Source of the DNA: Heliocidaris tuberculata
Taxonomy: Eukaryota; Echinodermata; Echinoidea; Camarodonta; Echinometridae
Assembly: GCA_025618425.1 (NCBI GenBank)
Contig: CM046845.1
Span: 32,552,277 to 32,616,276 of the forward strand
Direction: 5' to 3'
DNA: 64,000 nucleotides
In this document: positions 58,540 through 64,000 of the stretch, piece by piece
Numbering within the stretch: the first letter of the stretch is position 1
How the letters are laid out: each line of letters opens with the position of its first letter
The notes under the pieces: generated by a model
What the model was told of the DNA's origin: nothing
The model's input: only the letters and a program-made list of their open reading frames with translations
Database searches by the model: none
Translations under genes and position numbers: made by a program

Positions 58540-58746
58540 TGTAACGGCACAGCTCGGCGAGGTGGCCGGTGGCCGCCTACCACCTCGCTTGGAGTCGTTG
58601 CAATGGAAGACGAAGATCACGGAGAAATAAAATGAAGAGTCTGACGAAAAAGTTTCTAAGTTCTTGAAATTAAGTTTATTTCAAATCAATGATGATGATG
58701 AACTCAACAAAATAACATTTCTGAGTCGCCGAGCTGTGCCGTTACA
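58540..58746. repeat. Left TIR plus subterminal inverted tip
   Basis: The 188-bp TIR ends at 58727. Immediately after, GCCGAGCTGTGCCGTTACA (58728-58746) is the inverse of the element's outermost bases, so this 207-bp block itself has inverted TGT/ACA ends, as an LTR might. The right TIR lacks this extra tip. Confidence 0.9.
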
Positions 58747-59860
58747 ATTTTGGTACCGTACGGATGGGGTCCTACCGAACACTAAAACAAACTATCAACA
58801 GCTTCTCTTTGTAGCAGCGGCTTCGTTAGACTTTTCGTTTGGACTGAGAGTGTTTTATTTCCTGTAAGGGCTGTGGAGCAAGGCTCACACGTCGCCGGGA
58901 GTATATGCGGATCTTGCGGAGGTGCCGTTGGGTCAGGAGGGATTGAACCTCTTGCTCCTGATTCACGCTGACCGCCTTGCATCGAGAAGTCGTGAGTTGT
59001 GAAATTAGTTACTGAATTTACCTGACGAGGCAGTAGATTATTTTTCCTGTAACTCTCCAGAACGGGTGCGGTCGACGGACTGGTGATTTCTCGTTACATC
59101 GACGGGGCTTTTGGTCTGCGCGGGTGTCGTCTCGAAGGGGCCTGGACAAGGCTGATGTGGTTCCGGCGGTCAGGGAGGCGACATCGATCCTTCAGCCGGA
59201 CTCGGCGGGTAAGGTGCGACCGGGTGCTGAGGGCCGCAGGCTGGCAGATCCAGACGTAGCAGGCTATACTCGGAGCTGGCTGCGGGTATCTACGTGACTG
59301 GGTAACCGTTCGGGATCGTCAGAGACGTGAAGTCTTCCAGCCGACGACATCGACACAACTCTCCATCTTCGTGGTCGACGCGGCCTGCTAGACTTGTATC
59401 TTTGACGATAACGAGTGGGGCTGGCATGCTCGGAGGTAGTATACGTCCTTTGGCGAGTGAGACAGCATGGGGCGCTGGTATGTTTTGAATCTTTGATAGT
59501 TTTTCCAGAACAAACTTGACATTTTAACGCGGACTTTCATTCTACAAACTTTATAGACTGAATATACAAATATATTCTAGTGTTATCACCTTTTAAGACT
59601 AAAATAAATGAGTAAATTTACATGACGATGTAATCTTTAGTCGATACGTAAAGATATTTGAAGTTTGTTATTATGCTTGCTTCGCAATAATATGCATTGT
59701 GGTCTGGATTGATAAATTGATAATTAACCAGTTGTTTTTTTTCTCAGGTTCCACGTCTGGTTCGACTAGTTTCTGCCTCTCTCCCATTTTTTTAATTATT
59801 AGGTGTAATTTTTAAATTCATTTTTACTTCGAGGTTGCCTTTTTTCCTTTGTTTTAGGCC

Positions 59861-60142
59861 TTGACTGTTAGAGTTACAGTTTGGGATTTGGAAAATATGG
59901 CTGAAAAATTAGTTGAAGATTTAGTGGCCGGGCTAACCGGTGCATTGCAAGGTTGTATGTTTACACCTAGTGGTAGGAGTACTAGACTCGAAAGATTTTC
60001 TGGACAAGGTGGTATTTCCCTTGCTGAGTGGTTGGAGGAAGTTGATTTATACTGTGAACAGTATCAAATTTCAGAGTCCCAAAAGTTAGGAATAATCAAA
60101 TCGAATTTGGAAGGTGCAGCTCGTAGAGAGGTGAACAACTAG
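59861..60142 (+). pseudogene. Retroelement gag-like ORF, truncated
   Basis: A 93-codon frame; the likely start is the ATG at 59897 (MAEKLVEDL). It contains LERFSGQGGISLAEWLEEVD, which fits the matrix/capsid region of Ty3/Gypsy-type gag proteins, and stops soon after EGAARREV. The capsid C-terminus, zinc knuckle and all of protease, reverse transcriptase and RNase H are absent: only about 56 bp separate it from the integrase-region frame. Confidence 0.65.
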
Positions 60143-60198
60143 GTTCATTCATTCAAGCTTCAGCCGTTAAAGTTCACTTAACTAAATCTTCTTCTTCC

Positions 60199-61597
60199 AT
60201 GCCAGGTAGTGATAATCAGTCTAGTACTCCTGACCAAGAGATTCTGTTAGGGCCTTCTACTTCTAATTTTTTTCCTTCCTTTACCAACGAACAACTCATT
60301 CAAATGCAGAAAGATGACCCAGAACTGAAGTTTGTATGGGAGCGGTGGACCCAAAATTGGGAACCCGGAGACGAATACTCCAAACAATTTTCAGAACCTG
60401 ATAGCGTTAAATCATGGCTATCTCAGTGGTCTCGTTTTACTGTAAAGAATGGATTATTAGGAAGGAAAGTACTTGATCCTATGTTTGGAGATATATTTCA
60501 AATTTTACTTCCCCAGTGTTTGCGTAGGAATATTTTAGTTGGATGTAACGATGAATGGGGACATCAAGGTAGAAATAAAACTCAACAGTTAGCAAGGTCA
60601 AGGGTTTATTGGCCAAGAATGGCTTATAATATTGAGTTACATGTAAAAAATTGTGTCAAGTGTGCTAAGGCCAAGGAAATGCAGCCTCGGGTAAGAACCC
60701 CTATGAGACATCTGATGGCATTTAGTCCATTAGAAATTATAGCAATTGATTTTGTTAAAGGTAACAGATAGTTTTGGGAGGCCCTCAAAAACTTTTCGTG
60801 AGATTTCTTTGATTTTACTTAATAAAAAGCAGGGTACTAACATAACTAAGATGCTGTGAAGTTTTTTCCTCCTCAAGTGAAATATTTACTGAATGAGAGG
60901 TGAAAAGTAATAAAAATCCCTGGCCCAAAAAAGAGGGGATGTAAATTCTAACAACGGCCACACACACACTACTCACATTAGGATTGCTGTACACATAGTG
61001 CGAAGCGCTGGGTTTATTGTGCGGGGAACCTTCGGGTGGATATGGTCTTAGCGTGAGGCAGTGAAAAGCCGTTACCAAGCGTTTCTTACAGATATTTACT
61101 AAAATTTGTTCGAAATCGTGAATGGAATGTTAAATAATCTCGTACATGTGTCTTATGATAAAAGGAGAGTAGTATGTGACTATGTTAGATAAGTTTCTTG
61201 CCAGTATGATTTTTGCTACCGAGACTGTCTATGAGCTTTAAGTTAGATCCTGGTAAAGGGGGATTTGAAGCTATAACTTGTTATCACAGATGTGTATACT
61301 AAGCTGGCTCAAGCAATCCCATGTAGGAATCAACATGCCTCAACGGTAGCTAAAGCTCTACAAGAGCACTGGTTCACTAAGTATGGTATCCCAAATAGGA
61401 TTCATAGTGATCAGGGACGTAATTTTGAAGGTCAAGTGATCAAAGAATTATGTAGGTTTTATGGTATACATAAGACTCGTACTACACCATACCATCCCCA
61501 AGGCACTTGCAGGATAATCCATATCCAGATGGAGGGAGGTGTCATATTGGACCGCAGGAGGCATGGGACATCCACCTCTGAGCGACATTCTTTATGA
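60199..61597 (+). pseudogene. Ty3/Gypsy-type integrase, interrupted
   Basis: First part 60199-60758: a zinc-finger-like region with GHQGRNKTQQLARSRVYWP and CVKCAKAKE, in which the expected first His appears to be Asn, then the start of the core with IAIDF, the likely first catalytic Asp. The frame is broken by a TTAA-flanked insertion (60759-61241) and resumes at 61242. A +1 shift near 61278 precedes the next frame, which shows [24 protein letters not shown] (second Asp) and TTPYHPQG. After that the frame diverges and the catalytic Glu region is lost. Not functional as it stands. Confidence 0.8.
60759..61241. mobile_element. TTAA-flanked insertion within the integrase
   Basis: TTAA at 60755-60758 and 61238-61241 border 483 bp that interrupt otherwise continuous integrase similarity. 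The ends are imperfect inverted repeats, AAAGGTAACAGATAGT and AAAGCTCATAGACAGT. No ORF of note. Confidence 0.7.
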
Positions 61598-61599
61598 CA

Positions 61600-63325
61600 C
61601 CATCCCGAAGTCTTGGTTATGGTATCATGCAAGACTTTTTTTCTCTCCTTCAGTAGAAGGGTATATATTTAAAAAAAAAAAAAAAAAAAAATGTTTTTTT
61701 ATTATATACATCATGATACAATATACATCATGATACAGAATAATTGATTTGTATTGTCCATGCTGTTTTTATGAAATAAGGAAGAATAGTATGTTTCAGG
61801 GAATTTTATTGTTTACATGAAGTATAAAGATAAGGTGGGATAAGTGGTGGGATTATTTTGTATATATACCATCTAAAAAAACATAATAGTCATCTTGATA
61901 AAAAATACAGTATATTAATAATTGTTTTTTTTTTTTTGGTTTTTTTGTCTCTTCTACAGGATTGCCTGAAGTTAGAGGGGTCTGCTGCTGTGAGGGGGAT
62001 GTTGCCTGGTCAGTGTGCAGAGGTCTGGGACATCCAGCTCTAAACCTGGAGGGCAAAACATCTCCCTTGCAGCAGTGCATATAGTACCTCAGTGACTTTA
62101 GAGTGGTAGAGATTTTTTTTTTATTATTAAAATCTTTGGTATTAGGCAGTGTTAGGTGGTAAAGAAAAAAAGAAAGAAAATGCATTATCCTCATTGTAAT
62201 GCTGTTTAAATGTTTTTTTTTATGTATATATATATATATATTGCTGGAAATTAAATTGTAAGAGTTAATGAGTGGACGATCGTTATTGATGACAATAACA
62301 AGATCTAAATTTCTTTAATTTTATAGTTGATGATCTTATGGAACAGATCATTTCAGTAGGGGAGAGTTATAGCGGGGCAGAAATTGAGATTTGTTTTTGT
62401 TTTGATGGAAAGTTCGTTTGCCTTCTTGCACTTCCACATTCTATTGTAAGTACATTTCAGTTGCCAGTGTTTCTGGGTCAGGCTGGCGTTCTGGAATGTG
62501 GATGGGCGAGAATGCAAACACTTGTACATTTCTAAAAGATATTTGAAGTTTATAAATAATCACATGGTGGAGTTTGTTACTGGGTGGAACTGTTGTTACT
62601 GGGTGGCTCGGAGCTGTCTGGGGTTTACTAATGTTAATGTACGGGGTATTGGACGGTGATTGGTTGTCGGAAATGAATAATTGTACTGAATTAGAAATTG
62701 CAGACAGTTCAGCTGAAAATAATTATTTCTCTTTCTGATTTATTCCAGGCTTGTTGTTTTCCGGCTCGTTTGCGTACTTCAGAGTTCTGAAAAAGCGAGA
62801 AAAAGGGGACAGGTGAAAGAGATGTCGAGAAACAAAGAAAGGGTGAGAGAGATATCGAGAGATTCAGAGAGGGAGAGAGAGAGAGTGAAAGAAAGGTGCG
62901 AGGTATGAGAATTGCGGAAGGGAATAGTGAAAGAGAACAGGTGATAGAGATAAGTGAGTTACGAGAGGAGTTTAAGATGTGAGAGTCGTAGAAGAAGAGA
63001 AATGATGAGAGAGAGCAGAAGAGAGAGTTGCGCAAGTGCGAAGAAACAATGACGGGCCGAAGAACTCCAGCCTGGAAAATCGAATTTGCTGTTAATTAAG
63101 TCCTACTTTTACATGTCCTAATTAAGGGGAGGGATTAATTTTACGCATTGCGTCATGGTGATCCGCCCTTTTTGAAAGGTTCTCCACGTGGTATTTCCTG
63201 GGGGGCATATAAAAAGGGAAGAGGGTGTTTGGGGGTGGCAGATCTTCGTTGGCAATTTTTCATTTTTCTGCCAGTAACGTTTTCGCCATGCTTTTCTAAT
63301 TTTGTCAACGGTCGTCCAGCTCAGG
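61600..63325. other. 3' part of the TIR element, non-coding
   Basis: AT-rich with A, T and TA runs at 61660-61700 and 62210-62240, and a GA-rich segment at 62790-63020. A purine stretch AAAAAGGGAAGAGGG lies at about 63211. No domain is recognised; the frame at 62338-62535 is not identifiable. Confidence 0.5.
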
Positions 63326-63513
63326 GACTCAGAAATGTTATTTTGTTGAGTTCATCATCATCATTGATTTGAAATAAACTTAATTTCAAGAACTTAGAAA
63401 CTTTTTCGTCGAGCTCTTCATTTTATTTCTCCGTGATCTTCGTCTTCCATTGCAACGACTCCAAGCGAGGTGGTAGGCGGCCACCGGCCACCTCGCCGAG
63501 CTGTGCCGTTACA

Positions 63514-63781
63514 GAAATAAAGGATAACATGAAGGTGCTTGCGCGGAACTGAACCTCTGAGTTGGGTTCCGCGCGAGGCCTTATCTTGGCGAGCGCGTAC
63601 GGGTGCGTTGAGTAGTCTACTCACGATTCGCTTTTATGCTTATAGAGTATAATTAAACTTGTATTATCTCTTTATAGAAGTGATATTCGAAACCCATATT
63701 TGGAATATATAGAATCATGACATGGAACCTCTAAGTCTAACATACAGAGTAAAATATTTTTGGGTGATTGGTACCCTTTAA
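63514..63781. mobile_element. TTAA element F, right half of interrupted copy
   Basis: Resumes with GAAATAAAGGATAACATGAAG and continues as the complement of 53404-53670 to GATTGGTACCCTTTAA. Confidence 0.9.
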
Positions 63782-64000
63782 GCCTCTATGCCAATGGTTC
63801 TGCTGCATGCTGACTGACCGGCCAGCCGGCTTAATTTCTGCTGCGACATAGCTGCGGTCATGGCGGGGCATACATCATACATGTAATGTAATCGTCCGAC
63901 CGATCCTCCATCATGAACCATGGCATGACGATGCAATCAACCACTCAACAAAACGACAACAGTCAATCACATTCAAAACGACCATTACAACCACACGATC
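63782..64000. other. Window end, nothing recognised
   Basis: Unique-looking sequence without an exon or a repeat border. Confidence 0.5.

Larger units (their letters stand above)
58540..63513 (+). mobile_element. Ginger-like TIR element carrying gag and integrase remnants
   Basis: A 4974-bp element. Terminal inverted repeats 58540-58727 and 63326-63513 are 188 bp long with about three mismatches, begin TGTAACGGCACAG and end in the complementary CTGTGCCGTTACA. The 4-bp GAAA is duplicated at both sides (58536-58539, 63514-63517), and the uninterrupted paralogue at 53404-53787 confirms the borders. Inside are a gag-like frame (59861-60142) and parts of a Ty3/Gypsy-type integrase (60199-60771, 61292-61597). 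TGT...ACA termini, long TIRs, 4-bp duplications and a Gypsy-like integrase are Ginger DNA transposon traits as I know them; gag is not. The left 0.9 kb is GC-rich. An alternative is a rearranged LTR element with one inverted LTR. Confidence 0.82.

Noticed and set aside
63205..63330. Polypurine tract followed by TGTTTGG, as at a 3' LTR start
   Set aside because: No direct counterpart starting TGTTTGG is found at the left end, so an ordinary LTR pair is not supported.
1..64000. CRISPR arrays, operons, tRNA or rRNA genes
   Set aside because: None seen; the only tRNA-like sequence is the decayed SINE head at 28625-28870.

Overview
The window is nuclear DNA of a deuterostome invertebrate, most likely an echinoderm such as a sea urchin. 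It is AT-rich, genes are split into small exons by long introns with GT/AG splice sites, ACATGTACATGT-like strings and GA, TTC and ATT microsatellites are frequent, and short inverted-repeat transposons and retroelement tails are abundant. Species assignment is inference. Nothing bacterial is present (no operons, no CRISPR).

Gene layout. (1) 119-708, plus strand: the last two coding exons of ACOT8, a peroxisomal acyl-CoA thioesterase. (2) 3661-7010, minus: a four-exon gene for a single-SRCR, single-pass membrane protein with a PPSY tail. (3) 9628-10506, plus: single-exon FITM2, the ER lipid-droplet factor. (4) 14276-14630, plus: two coding-looking exons I cannot name. (5) 16401-27619, minus: tail-anchored cytochrome b5 (CYB5B-like), six exons. 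(6) 39378-52449, minus: tyrosine aminotransferase (TAT), eleven coding exons plus an upstream untranslated exon. ACOT8, FITM2 and CYB5B all concern lipids, but nothing in the sequence shows a functional cluster.

Mobile DNA. Introns and spacers hold several transposon classes recognisable from their ends and target duplications: TA-flanked pogo/Tc1-like elements, TTAA-flanked foldback elements (several families, multiple copies, mostly in TAT introns), hAT-type elements with 8-bp duplications and long G/C tracts, non-LTR retrotransposon ends, and a tRNA-type SINE.

The most unusual structure is at 58416-63781. A TTAA-flanked element was split by a 4974-bp element (58540-63513) with 188-bp terminal inverted repeats (TGT...ACA) and a 4-bp GAAA target duplication. 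Its interior carries a gag-like ORF and a broken Ty3/Gypsy-type integrase without protease, reverse transcriptase or RNase H. The integrase is itself interrupted by another TTAA-flanked insertion. An intact paralogue of the outer element at 53404-53787 serves as the empty-site reference. The architecture resembles Ginger DNA transposons but with retroelement gag attached.
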